DNA from: Saccopteryx bilineata
Lineage: Eukaryota; Chordata; Mammalia; Chiroptera; Emballonuridae
Assembly: GCF_036850765.1 (NCBI RefSeq)
Contig: NC_089493.1
Span: 296,999,349-297,063,348, forward strand
Direction: 5' to 3'
Length of the DNA: 64,000 nt
A model generated the notes under the pieces. It worked only from the letters and a program-made list of their open reading frames with translations. It was not told where the DNA came from and ran no database searches. Of the stretch, positions 21,640 through 64,000 are shown one piece after another; position 1 is the stretch's first letter; every line of letters begins with the position of its first letter. The position numbers were made by a program, and so were the translations under genes.

Positions 21640-22900
21640 GCGACGCCCTTCCTCCTGGAAGCCGCCCCCCGGGCCGGGCCCGGCCGGGCCGGCTCCCCAC
21701 TGCCCCCCGCGGCCTCCGCCGGGGCCGGGCTGCCCGCACGCGTCTCCGCTGTTCCTTCATTCTGCACCCACCGCTGAGCTCTCGGAAGCCTCTGAGATGC
21801 GCTGGGATGAAGGATGCCCCATACAAGGAGGCGGGTGACCAGCGGGCTGACAGCTCCCCGGCCCACAATAAAGCCCGAGTGGAACCGCGGACACTTCAAA
21901 GGGAAAATCGGCAGCCACAGGCGTCGGGGTCCAAGGCCGCCGGGGGTCCGGGGGTGGGGGTCGGGGCCGGGCGGGGGGCACGGGCAGGCCGCCTCCCGGT
22001 CCTCCGAGCTCCCTTCGCCGCAGGGGGCCTCCCCTCCCTCCCTTCCTTCTTCCCCTCCCTTCTTCCTCTTCTCCTTTCCTTCTTCCTCCCCTCCCTTCCT
22101 TCCTTCTTCCTTCCCCGACGCCCCCGCTCCCCGCCCGGCCCGCCGCCCCCGGCCCGGCCCGGCCCGGCCGCCGCTCACCCGCGGACTCCCCGGTGTTGAT
22201 CCAGTCGGGGTTGGCGATGCTGGCGATGGCGAAGATGTCGGCGGCGAGGAAGAGACATCCTGAGATGATGGTCAGTTTATCCATCTCCCCGCCCCGCGCC
22301 CCCCCCCACCACCCCCCGAGCCCCGGGCAGGCCGCGGCCTCACGCCTCGCGCCCCATGGGCCGCCGCCGGGGCCCGGAGTGTCCGCGCCGCCGCCCGCAG
22401 CCGCCCCCTCGGCCCGCGCCGCTCGCGCCCTCCGCGCGCGCCCGGGACCAGCAGCCGCGGCGCGGCCCGCACAGCCGGATCCGCCGCCCGCCCCGGAAGT
22501 GCTCGGCGTGTCCCCGCCCCCTCACCCGGAAGTGAAGCCGCCGCGGAGGCGGGGGTGGCGACGCCGGCGTGCATGCGTCGAGTCCTCCGTTCTGCGCCGC
22601 CGTCCTGGCGCCGCCGAGCCGCACCGGCTGCTCGGGACCCGCTCCCTCGGGCCGCGGCGCAGGCGTGCTCCGCTCCGGGTCTCTTCAGGCCGGCCACGCT
22701 GCCTGGCCCGTGAATAGTGACACTGTCCTCGTGCTAATGACCCCGTGGTCACCAGATGTCTCACGTGGGGAGCAGTGGGGGCGCCGGGCGTCCCGCTGGA
22801 GGGCCTGCACTGCGCGCGTCCGTCCTGCGGCGTCGCCAGCTTGGGTCTGCGCCAGGCCGCGCGGGACCGTCCACGCACACCGGCCGTGCGCGTGTAAGAC
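21640..22900. promoter_or_regulatory. MOSMO: CpG island and probable promoter of MOSMO
   Basis: The stretch is extremely G+C- and CpG-rich and surrounds MOSMO exon 1. Upstream of the ATG (higher coordinates) it contains two ETS/GABPA-type motifs, CCGGAAGT at 22493..22500 and 22526..22533, several GC boxes (CCCCGCCCC) and no obvious TATA box. This is the usual architecture of a housekeeping-type promoter. The transcription start is inferred to lie between about 22290 and 22600. The part below 22179 is the beginning of intron 1 and includes a polypyrimidine-rich CCTT/CTTC tract at about 22030-22110. The long ORFs on both strands here follow from base composition and are not genes. Confidence 0.8.
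22179..22284 (-). CDS. MOSMO: MOSMO exon 1 (modulator of smoothened, N-terminus; partial gene)
   Basis: This first coding exon encodes 35 codons plus one base, beginning MDKLTIISGCLFLAADIFAI. The ATG at 22284..22282 has a strong context (G at -3, G at +4). The exon ends GCG-G followed by a GTGAGC donor at 22178..22173. MOSMO is known as a small four-pass membrane protein that lowers surface Smoothened and damps Hedgehog signalling together with MEGF8 and MGRN1. The hydrophobic stretch at residues 4-24 is the first membrane segment, followed by the loop motif NPDWINTGES. The rest of the roughly 167-residue protein is encoded by exons I could not find at lower coordinates, so they are presumably left of this window. 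Identity rests on a near-exact match to the remembered mammalian N-terminus. The exon lies in a CpG island and points away from PDZD9. Confidence 0.95.
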
Positions 22901-22960
22901 CGGGTGCCAGCTCGTGGGAGGCCGGGGCTGTGCTGGGGAAGAGGCGGAGACTCTCAAACC

Positions 22961-23106
22961 GCCCTGGCGTGGTTGCTCAGTGGTTAGCGCATCTTCCCCA
23001 CATCCATCCCCGGACAGGGCATCTCCATCAACGAATGAATGAATGAATAAGTAAGCGGGAACAACAAATCCATGTTTCTCTCTCTTTAAAATCAATCAAT
23101 AAAAGC
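22961..23106 (+). repeat. Bat SINE, VES-like (type D)
   Basis: Head GCCCTGGCGTGGTTGCTCAG, 'GGACAGGGCATCTCCATCAA' and an AATCAATCAATAAAA tail. It sits at the upstream edge of the MOSMO CpG island. Confidence 0.85.
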
Positions 23107-24322
23107 CCGTTGAAAACTTGTCTATAAAGATAATTTCAGATGTTGATCTATGCATTAAGTTGGACTCGGTTAAATGGTGAGGTGGGGGTGGGGGTGGGTA
23201 GGGGTCACGGAGGGTTTACACGGATCACAGCGGTTCTGAAGCCCGGACCTAGGAAGATCCCAGACAGAGGGAGAAGTGCGCCCAGCCCTGGGGGCACGGA
23301 AGACGTCGGCCTGTCCTGGGGCTGCGCAGCGACGTATCCGTTTATTCCAAGTGCGAGGCGGAGGCACTGGAGGGGTTTGGCAGGAGAGAGAAGATCTTAC
23401 GGCGGGGGAAGGGAGGCAGGGGTCGTGAAAGCAAGGATATGGATGAATAAGCCAGGTAGTCCAGGAGAGAAATGTTTTGCTCTGGCTGGGATGGGAGTAG
23501 TGAAGATGCAGAAAAGTTGGACAGTTTGAATGCTTTTTTTAGGCAGAGGGAACAGCTAGCCGATAACGGGGTTGAAGGACAGGACTCAGGAATGACTCGA
23601 ATTTTCAACCTGAGTCACCAGGTGTTTAGTGATAGTTTATTTTTTACTACTTGGGGCCTAAGGAGCCGCTTTGGTTGGATGGATAACAAAGGGAGGGGGG
23701 AGACATTGACACAATTTGTTAGCAATAAAGATAATTTATCCACCTAGAGTTGTGCGACCTAGGGGAGATTTTCTTTTCTTTCACGGGTCATGGACCAAAT
23801 CACCATTAACTCTGACTTTGGATCCAGCTCTTCCTTCCAGGTAGTCTACTGTGCGGCACCCAGATGAGACTCTCATTTCCTCCCTCAGCGCCACCTAGCT
23901 TATCTCTAGAAAGACCCAGAAGAGGGATGTCTGTCCATATTCTTGGAATGCTTACCTGTCCACAAAACTCAGTGAATTTAAACTTCCACCAAATCCAACA
24001 GCCTTGCAGAGACGCATAGAGTTAGCCGTGTCACCACATAGATCGGGGAAAGAGCGATTAGACTGCTCGTCTATAGACAATCAGACACTGGTCTATTGAA
24101 GGGGGAGGATTTTTTTTTTTAATTATTATACCATTTATTTTTCTTCTGTCACAGAAATTGGCACAAGTTGACTTGTATATTCAAGAAATTCAGATATGCA
24201 CATCATATTACTGCAGGAGGTCTTCACTTTTTGTTTGTTTATTTAAGTACTGGAGAAGTTTGATGAAATATTCTTTCTTTATTGTCTGATGTTCCTATTA
24301 CCCACTAATAGAAGAAACTCCA
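23107..24322. other. Unique intergenic sequence
   Basis: No exon or repeat recognised. The segment at about 23360-23480 ('GGTCGTGAAAGCAAGGATAT', 'AGCCAGGTAGTCCAGGAGAG') looks like unique or very old repeat sequence. Confidence 0.4.
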
Positions 24323-24605
24323 GCCTGGCAGTGGCGCAGTGGATAGAGCATCGGATTGGGACACAGAGGATCCAGGGTCAAAACCCCAAGGTCGCCAGCT
24401 TGAGTGTGGGCTCATCTGGTTTGAGCACAGCTCACTAGCTTGAGCCCAAGGTCGCTGGCTTGAGAAAGGGGTCACTCATGCTGCTGTAGCTCCCCGGTCA
24501 AGGCATATATGAGAAAGCAATCAATGAACAACCAAGGTGCCACAACGAAGAATTGATGCTCCTCATCTCCCTTCCTGTCTGTCTGTCCCTCTCTTTGTCT
24601 CACAA
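24323..24605 (+). repeat. Bat SINE, type B
   Basis: Sense copy, head GCCTGGCAGTGGCGCAGTGG, with standard body and tail ending in the A-run that received the next SINE. Confidence 0.9.
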
Positions 24606-24621
24606 AAAAAAACCCTAAACA

Positions 24622-24804
24622 GCCTGACCTGTGGTGGCGCAGTGGATAAAGCGTCGACCTGGAAATGCTGAGGTCGCCGGTTCGAAACCCTGGGCTCGCC
24701 TGGTCAAGGCACATATGGGAGTTGATGCTTCTAGTTCCTCCCCCCTTCTCTCTGTCTCTGTCTCTCCTCTCTCTCTCTCTCTCTCTTCTCTCTAAAATGA
24801 AAAA
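24622..24804 (+). repeat. Bat SINE, type C with TSD
   Basis: Head GCCTGACCTGTGGTGGCGCA. The duplication AAAAAAACCCTAAAC is present before the head (about 24606-24620) and after the tail (about 24805-24820). It is inserted in the tail of the previous SINE. Confidence 0.93.
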
Positions 24805-25220
24805 AAAAAAAACCCTAAACAAACAAAAAAACCTCCAACTGTACAGTTCTGTCCACCAATGTTCACCGCTGCTCTGCTGATGAGAATCCCAGGGTGAAAT
24901 TTTGAAACCATTTGTCTATTCCAACTCCAACTGAGGGGAGTGATGATGACTTCATTCTTGTGTTTGAGAAATACAAGTCTAGATTCCTCCTACCAAACAG
25001 CAGTTCCCAGTCCTTCCTGCCTCTGCCCCTCCACAAAAGGTTTCGGATTTAAGATTAAACTGTAAAAACAACCAGTATGGAGTTTAATATTTTAAAACAT
25101 ATTTCAGTGTTGTTTTTTTAACAGATACATGGCTGCACATCGCTATAGACAATGGGGGTGGGGAAGAGCGACCAAATACTATGTTTACAGATTTCCCATT
25201 AATCCTATTTTCAGCCCACA

Positions 25221-25223
<3 letters not shown>

Positions 25224-25256
<33 letters not shown>

Positions 25257-25335
25257 CTGAGAGGAGGGGAGATAGTGAGGCAGACTCCCGCATGTGCTCC
25301 AACCTCCCACATCCTGTTCCCTGTGGGTCTAACAA
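25224..25335 (-). repeat. (CT)n plus partial type A SINE
   Basis: A (CT)15 run at 25224-25253 is followed by antisense sequence resembling the 3' part of a type A SINE ('GAGGCAGACTCCCGCATGTG'). The head is absent. Confidence 0.6.
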
Positions 25336-25440
25336 TCAGGGCGATCTTGGCATCTACTGGAAGGAGTGTTTTCAGTCCGGGTTGGAGCAGAGGCAGGTGA
25401 GCCCCTGTGCCAGGCCCTGAGATGCTCCCCTTCACAGAAA

Positions 25441-25827
25441 CTAAGGTGACCAATCATCCTCCTTTAGGGAGGACAGTCCTTCTTTTGTAAGTTCCGTTCT
25501 CCCTCGAAAAGTGTCCTCTTACATGTCCTTTTTGATATCGGAAGACTCATCTGTCAATGTCCGTCTTCAATTGATGCAGAATCGATCCATTGTGTGTGAT
25601 GGGACGTATTTGTATCTAAATGAGTACTTTTTTCTTACAAGTATTATTAAAAATTAATAGGCATGTAAGCATAATGCCAATATAAAATATTATAAATGTT
25701 TTTATTATGCATTTATCATATTATAGTGTATTCCTGTTGCAATGAATACAATGTTTCTTTTATTTATGATATCGTCTTCTTCAATTTATTTTTGTCCTCC
25801 TTTTCATTGTAAAAAGGTTGGTCACCT
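25441..25827. mobile_element. Putative non-autonomous hAT-type transposon, 387 bp
   Basis: A perfect 8-bp direct repeat CACAGAAA flanks the segment (25433..25440 and 25828..25835). The ends carry a short inverted repeat, AGGTGACCAA at 25444-25453 and its complement at 25818-25827. The left terminus has three extra bases, so the ends are imperfect. The inside is AT-rich and non-coding. Family not recognised. Confidence 0.65.
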
Positions 25828-26385
25828 CACAGAAACCCCAGTGCAGCCCTGCCGCATTCCCACAGCCTCTCTCCAGACCCTCACGGACAGGAAATGGAGG
25901 AAGAGGATGTGTTGTGTGGTAGAATTAATTTGGTATCCGGAAAGATGTTTCACCAGATGGTTTGGAGGAGGAAACGAGCCATCCATCCCAAGCAGCCACC
26001 TGCAGGAGACTCCTTGCGGCGGGGGACAGGACGACTCTATTCCCCATGTGCCAACCAGCCTTTGCCACACAGGATGGACCCGGCAAGAACTCTGCTTCTC
26101 CCGTTTATTGTGTGGGTGGAGCCACAGAAACAGCTGAAGAAGCTCGAGCCTGCCCACGTGTGGACGTCTCCGCACAGTGCCTGACACTGGATGGGTGCTT
26201 GATGACAATTTGTTGAAGGCTGGAGATTGCAAGGTACTTAGCCTCTCCGGCCCGTCAGGGTGGGAAGGACAACAGGACCCTTCCTCATTCTGTTGTTTTC
26301 TGTTTCTTCTAGGAGTTATTTTTGATCATTTATATTTTCCTAAAACTGCCCACCCCATCTGTATTTTGTGTGTGTGTTTAAAGAT

Positions 26386-26562
26386 TTTAAAATTTATTGA
26401 TTTTAGAGAGAGAGAGGAAAAAAAAGGTGGAGGGGAGGAGCAGGAAGCATCAACTCCCAGTTGCATCTCGCATGTGCCCTGACCAGGCAAGTCCAGGGTT
26501 TCCAACAGGCGACCTCAGCGTCGCGGGTCCATGCTTCATCCACCGGGCCACCACAGGTCAGA
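26386..26562 (-). repeat. Bat SINE, type C
   Basis: Antisense copy with right end TGACCTGTGGTGGCCCGGTG on the reverse strand and a GA-rich tail at its left. Confidence 0.87.
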
Positions 26563-26757
26563 CTCCCTGTGTTTGTCAAAATCTCAGTTCCAGGAGGTCG
26601 GGCCCTTGTTTGTCTTGCTGAGTGTTGTGTCCTCACCACGCACACACGTAGAGCAAGCTTCTGGTGTGAGTGAACTTATGTGGGAGAAAGGGTTGTTTTG
26701 GAAACAACAACAACAAAAAAGGAAGAATTAATTCCTCTCTGAACAATGATTCATTTT

Positions 26758-27114
26758 TATTTTTTATTTATTTATTATTTATTACAGAGACAGAGAGAGA
26801 GTCAGAGAGAGGGATAGACAGGGACAGACAGACAGGAACGGAGAGAGATGAGAAAGAAGCATCAATCATTAGTTTTTCATTGCGCGTTGCAACACCTTAG
26901 TTGTTCATTGATTGCTTTCTCATATGTGCCTTGACCCCGGGCCTTCAGCAGACTGAGTGAGCAGTGCTTGAGCCAGTGACCTTAGGTTCAAGCTGGTGAG
27001 CTTTTGCTCAAACCAGATGAGCCCGAGCTCAAGCTGGCGACCTCGGGGTCTTGAACCTGGGTCCTCTGCATCCCAGTCCGATGCTCTATCCACTGCGCCA
27101 CCGCCTGGTCAGGC
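26758..27114 (-). repeat. Bat SINE, type B, full length
   Basis: Antisense copy with head GCCTGACCAGGCGGTGGCGC on the reverse strand. The 'CAACGCGCAATGAAAAACTA' body shows very little divergence. Confidence 0.93.
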
Positions 27115-27229
27115 TATTTTTTATTTTTCAGGTCACCTTTGACCTTGACTCATTCATAATATCCATGAAAAAAAGTGCAGGTCCATAGCGGCTGGAACTG
27201 TTGATGGCTGATGTAACAATATGTCAGAA

Positions 27230-27672
27230 TGCAACATTCGGGGCAGTTCAGCCGGGGCGCCTGCGCTGGCCGGACCGTCCCCCGGGACCGGCTCCCCGCT
27301 GCGGGACCCTCCGCTGCGTGTCCTCCCCTCCCTCTCCGCATTCCAGCCGCTTCCCGGGGATGGAGCGGGAGCCCCCCGGAGTGGCGCTGTCCCGGCCCCG
27401 CAGAAGCGCTGTATTTCTCCACCAACACGTTCACGTTCCGCTTTCCAGGGTCCACGGAGGCTCTGCGGTGACCGCAGACGTCTGGGGCGGCGGGTTCGCA
27501 CGGCCCCGGGAGGAAACCCAGGCGCCGGGCCCCGGGCCGCCCCGCGGCCTCGCTCCGCTCCTCCCGGGTTCCAGACGGTTGGGAGGAGGAGTTGGACCGA
27601 CTTGGCTCTGGCTCCGGCTCGAGGTCCAGCTCCCGGAGGCACCCGGACAGCCGGCCCTCCCCCCGGGGGGCC

Positions 27673-27700
<28 letters not shown>
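27230..27700 (+). promoter_or_regulatory. PDZD9: CpG island and probable promoter/5'UTR of PDZD9
   Basis: The 470 bp up to and including PDZD9 exon 1 are strongly CpG-rich, in contrast to the flanks. No TATA box stands out. The open frames that cross it on both strands (up to about 255 codons) reflect GC composition. The transcription start is not determined. Confidence 0.65.
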
Positions 27701-39543
<11,843 letters not shown>

Positions 39544-40394
39544 CCACAGGGGCGTTTCTCTGGAAAACGCCCAGCATCTGTGCACTGCCACCCAGCTTTG
39601 CTGTCCTCATAGAAACCTGTCCAGACTGACCAGTCCTTCCACACCTGTCGTGAGGCCTTCACCTGCTTCAGTGTGACTTACAGCCAAGGCTTTCCGGTGT
39701 CACAAAAGGCCTCACAATTTCTATTCTCAAAAGAGCAGTATCACTGCGATCATTAAGACCCTTCCTGAGAAGAGTGCCTCACCTTTTAGAAAATGTAGCA
39801 GAAAAGCTCAATATCAGAATGTGCAAAAATAGTAGAGAATTTAGTTTTTCAGGTAAGTACCACATTGTTATTCTGACATTTAGTTTCTCGTTTTGCAAAC
39901 TTCCAAGTAAGTGCCCCACTTAAAGGAAATAGAGTATGTTTTTTCGCTACTTGTTCGTATTAATTTTTCTCCCCATTTTCTGGCCTACTTTTACTATGGG
40001 CTGATTGACAGTTAACTCCTTGAAAGGAACAGGCTAGAAACGGCGAGGGAAGAGATGGAAGGAAACCGAGTCCCCGCAGGGAAGACAGACAGACAGACAG
40101 ACAGACGGACAGGACGTGACTGAGAGGGAGTGTGCGTTTCTCAGAAGTGAATCTACTGCACAAGGGTCAAGGGGGTAAAACCCAGACCGCTGACCTGTCC
40201 TAACCCCACAGGGGAGACCTCTCCCTGCTCCTGTCTTGCAAAGCCGCCAGCAGCAGCAACAGTTTGGAAATATTGACGGACAGCTGCTCAGCCTGGTCAT
40301 CCTCGTTTCTCACCTGTCACACCTGTTCTTCATGCCCCTGAAACAAAGGTGTCTGCAGACAGAGTCCCCGTTTGTTAACTGAGCAGAAAAACAC
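39544..40394. other. Convergent gap between PDZD9 and UQCRC2
   Basis: It holds the PDZD9 3'UTR start and unique sequence. No AATAAA or ATTAAA was seen on the + strand before 40923. A donor-like AGGTAAGT lies at about 39851-39858. A (GACA)n run lies at about 40083-40106. Confidence 0.6.
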
Positions 40395-40536
40395 AGGGAA
40401 ACACGTGGAGCGTTTTATTGACTTTTGCTGGGTGGGAAGCAGCCACCCGCACTTACACTTTTTAAGGTGTTTCATGTCCTGAAAGAAAACACGAATGGCT
40501 TCCCGTGTCTGTGCTCCTGGCTGTGTGTGTGTCGGC
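40395..40536 (-). terminator. UQCRC2: UQCRC2 3'UTR and poly(A) signal
   Basis: From the TGA at 40539..40537 the 3'UTR runs about 120-140 nt to a canonical AATAAA (complement of 40414..40419). Cleavage is expected at about 40395-40405. The short 3'UTR fits a housekeeping mRNA. Confidence 0.8.
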
Positions 40537-62387
<21,851 letters not shown>

Positions 62388-64000
62388 CTAAACAGACACA
62401 CACACACAAAAAGGTTACACACATTTCTCAGAAAATAAAAGTGTACTGCAACCCAGAGAGCCCGAGTCAGAGCCGGCGTTCAGTGGTACAAGAGCTTCAT
62501 GAGAACACTTAGCTGATAAACCGATTATGGACCTATTAACCCACCATTCTACCCACGCCTCTCTTCAACCTTTACTTATTTGATTTGTAGAGCCTGAAAG
62601 AACACCGAGATTCTGTGTGTTCATTTTTTTTCTCTAGTCTTTTTATTTTTTTAATTTTAATGGGGTGACATTGATAAATCAGGGTACACATGTTCAGAGA
62701 AAACATCTCTAGGTTATTTTGACATTTGATTATGCTGCATTCCCATCAAAGTCCAACTGTCTTCCGTCACCTTCTAACTGGTTTTCTTTGTGCTATTTCC
62801 CCCCCAACCCCCTCCCTCTCCTCCCCCCCACACCCTTGTCCATGTCTCTGAGTCTCATTTTTATGTCCCATCTATGTACAGAATCATATAGTTCTTAGTT
62901 TTTTCTGATTTACTTATTTCGCTCCGTATAATGTTATCAAGGTCCATCCATATTGTTGTAAATGATCCGATGTCATCATTTCTTATGGCTGAGTAGTATT
63001 CCATAGTATATATGTACCAAAGCTTTTTAATCCACTCGTCCTCTGATGGACACTTGGGCTATTTCCAGATCTTTGCTATTATGAACAATGCTACCACAAA
63101 CATGGGGGGGCATTTCTTCTTTTCAAACAGTGCTATGGTGTTCTTGGGGTATATTCCTAAAAGTGGTGTAGCTGGGTCAAAAGGCAGTTTGATTTTTAAT
63201 TTCTCGAGGGATCTCTATACTGTTTTCCACAGTGGCTGCACCAGTCTGCATTCCCACCAGCAGTGCAGGAGGGTTCCCTTTTCTCCACATCCTCGCCACA
63301 CTTATTCTGTGTTGTTTTGTTGATGAGCGCCATTCTGACTGGTATGAGGTGATATCTCATTGTGGTTTTAATTTGCATTTCTCTAATGATTAGTGATGTT
63401 GAGCATTTTTTTCATATGCCTATTGGCCATCTGTATGTCCTCTTTGGAGAAGTGTCTATTCATTTCTTTTGCCCATTTTTGGATTGGATTGTTTGTCTTC
63501 CTGGTATTAAGTTTTTACAAGTTCTTTATAAATTTTATTAACCCCTTATCAGACGTATTGTCAAATATATTCTCCCATTGTATAGTTTGTCTTCTTATTC
63601 TGTTCTTATTGTCTTTAGCTGTGCAGAAGCTTTTTAGTTTGATAGAGTCCCATTCGTTTATCCTGTCTTTTATTTCACTTGCCTGTGGAGACAAATCGGC
63701 AAATATATTGCTGCGAGAGATGTCAGAGAGCTTACTGCCTGTTTTCTTCTAAGATGCTTATGGTTTTACGGCTTACATTTAAGTCTTTTATCCATTTTGA
63801 TTTTATTTTTGTGAATGGTGTAAGTTGGTGGTCTAGTTTCATATTTTTGCAGGTAGCTGTCCAATTTTCCCAACACCATTTGTTGAAGAGGCTGTCTTTA
63901 CTCCATTGTATTTCCTTACCTCCTTTGTCAAATATCAGTCGTCCATAGAGCTGTGGGTTTATTTCTGGGTTCTCTGTTCTGTTCCATTGATTTATATGCC
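62388..64000 (-). other. UQCRC2: UQCRC2 intron 1 (partial)
   Basis: From the exon 2 acceptor to the right edge. After about 250 bp of unique sequence with a short (CA) run it is L1. Exon 1, expected to encode about 11 residues, must lie beyond 64000. Confidence 0.85.
62632..64000 (-). mobile_element. LINE-1, 3' end, antisense, running off the window
   Basis: On the minus strand this reads from the L1 coding/3' region ('AACAGAGAACCCAGAAATAA', 'ACAAATGGTGTTGGGAAAAT') into the 3'UTR, ending at about 62640 at a T-rich (tail) stretch. The same 3' end occurs at 33847-34132, so both belong to one subfamily. A C-rich tract at 62799-62830 corresponds to the G-rich tract of the L1 3'UTR. Continuous reading frames on the plus strand here are antisense shadows. 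It is at least 1.36 kb and may continue as a longer copy. Confidence 0.9.

Larger units (their letters stand above)
1..22178 (-). other. MOSMO: MOSMO intron 1 (partial, no further exon seen)
   Basis: This is everything downstream of the exon 1 donor in the transcript direction. I looked on the minus strand for the second exon (the conserved extracellular loop and second membrane segment) and did not find it, so the intron appears to run off the left edge. The content is SINEs, older MIR and L1 pieces, two hAT-type elements, a mariner-like element, a complex minisatellite and plain unique sequence. That nothing else coding is present is judged by eye only. Confidence 0.7.
22285..27672. other. 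Intergenic spacer between divergent MOSMO and PDZD9
   Basis: About 5.4 kb lies between the MOSMO ATG and the PDZD9 ATG, with a CpG island at each end. In between are SINEs, one probable hAT element and unique sequence. I see no exon of another gene. Confidence 0.7.

Noticed and set aside
1..22178. Remaining MOSMO exons
   Set aside because: I looked for the second-exon loop and the later membrane segments on the minus strand and saw no match; they are presumably left of the window.
21494..23095. Several Arg/Pro/Gly-rich ORFs around the MOSMO CpG island
   Set aside because: Compositional artefacts. Only the first 35 codons of MOSMO match a known protein; the ORF continuation past the GTGAGC donor is intron.
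25441..25827. Solo LTR of an endogenous retrovirus
   Set aside because: There is no TG...CA termini, no 4-6 bp duplication and no primer-binding site. The 8-bp duplication and short inverted ends fit a DNA transposon better.
62388..62631. UQCRC2 exon 1
   Set aside because: No sequence encoding the expected start of the presequence with a donor was seen before the L1; it should lie beyond the right edge.
63012..63948. Open frames of 89-119 codons on the plus strand
   Set aside because: They lie antisense within the L1 and correspond to no known protein.

Overview
The window is mammalian nuclear DNA, almost certainly from a bat. Exons with consensus splice sites encode clearly recognisable mammalian proteins. 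The sequence is also packed with tRNA-derived SINEs whose heads (GCCCTGGCCGGTTGGCTCAG, GCCTGACCAGGCGGTGGCGC, GCCTGACCTGTGGTGGCGCA) I associate with bats, most likely a horseshoe-bat-type lineage. Several non-autonomous DNA transposons with intact target-site duplications fit a bat too. The lineage call is recognition from memory, not a database search. There is no bacterial-style gene organisation and no viral gene.

Three protein-coding genes are present. From high to low coordinates they match the order I recall for human 16p12 (UQCRC2, PDZD9, MOSMO). UQCRC2 (- strand, 40537..62387 plus a first exon beyond the right edge) contributes 13 of 14 coding exons. These encode residues 12-453 of complex III core protein 2, with every splice phase closing, a stop codon and a poly(A) signal at 40414..40419. 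PDZD9 (+ strand, 27673..39543) is complete in four coding exons (267 aa, one PDZ domain) and lies tail-to-tail with UQCRC2, 0.85 kb away. MOSMO (- strand) contributes only exon 1 (22179..22284, first 35 codons plus one base). It sits in a large CpG island and is head-to-head with PDZD9 across about 5.4 kb.

Layout: 1-22178 is MOSMO intron 1 sequence (no further MOSMO exon seen). It is rich in SINEs and holds a 54-bp minisatellite with a 209-bp higher-order repeat, plus hAT and mariner-like elements. 22285-27672 is the spacer between the two divergent CpG-island promoters. 27673-39543 is PDZD9, whose intron 1 carries a 2.3-kb array of about 57 copies of a 41-bp unit. 39544-40536 is the convergent gene end. 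40537-64000 is UQCRC2, with minisatellites in introns 4, 5, 6 and 9 and an antisense L1 in intron 1.

I found no previously undescribed gene system. The strongest items are structural: the CpG-rich PDZD9 intron array with a CRE/UPRE-like core in most units, a G-rich array that makes up two thirds of UQCRC2 intron 5 and starts about 10 nt after the 5' splice site, and several hAT-type insertions with 8-bp target-site duplications, one nested inside a SINE. Long ORFs over the minisatellites and CpG islands are compositional artefacts.
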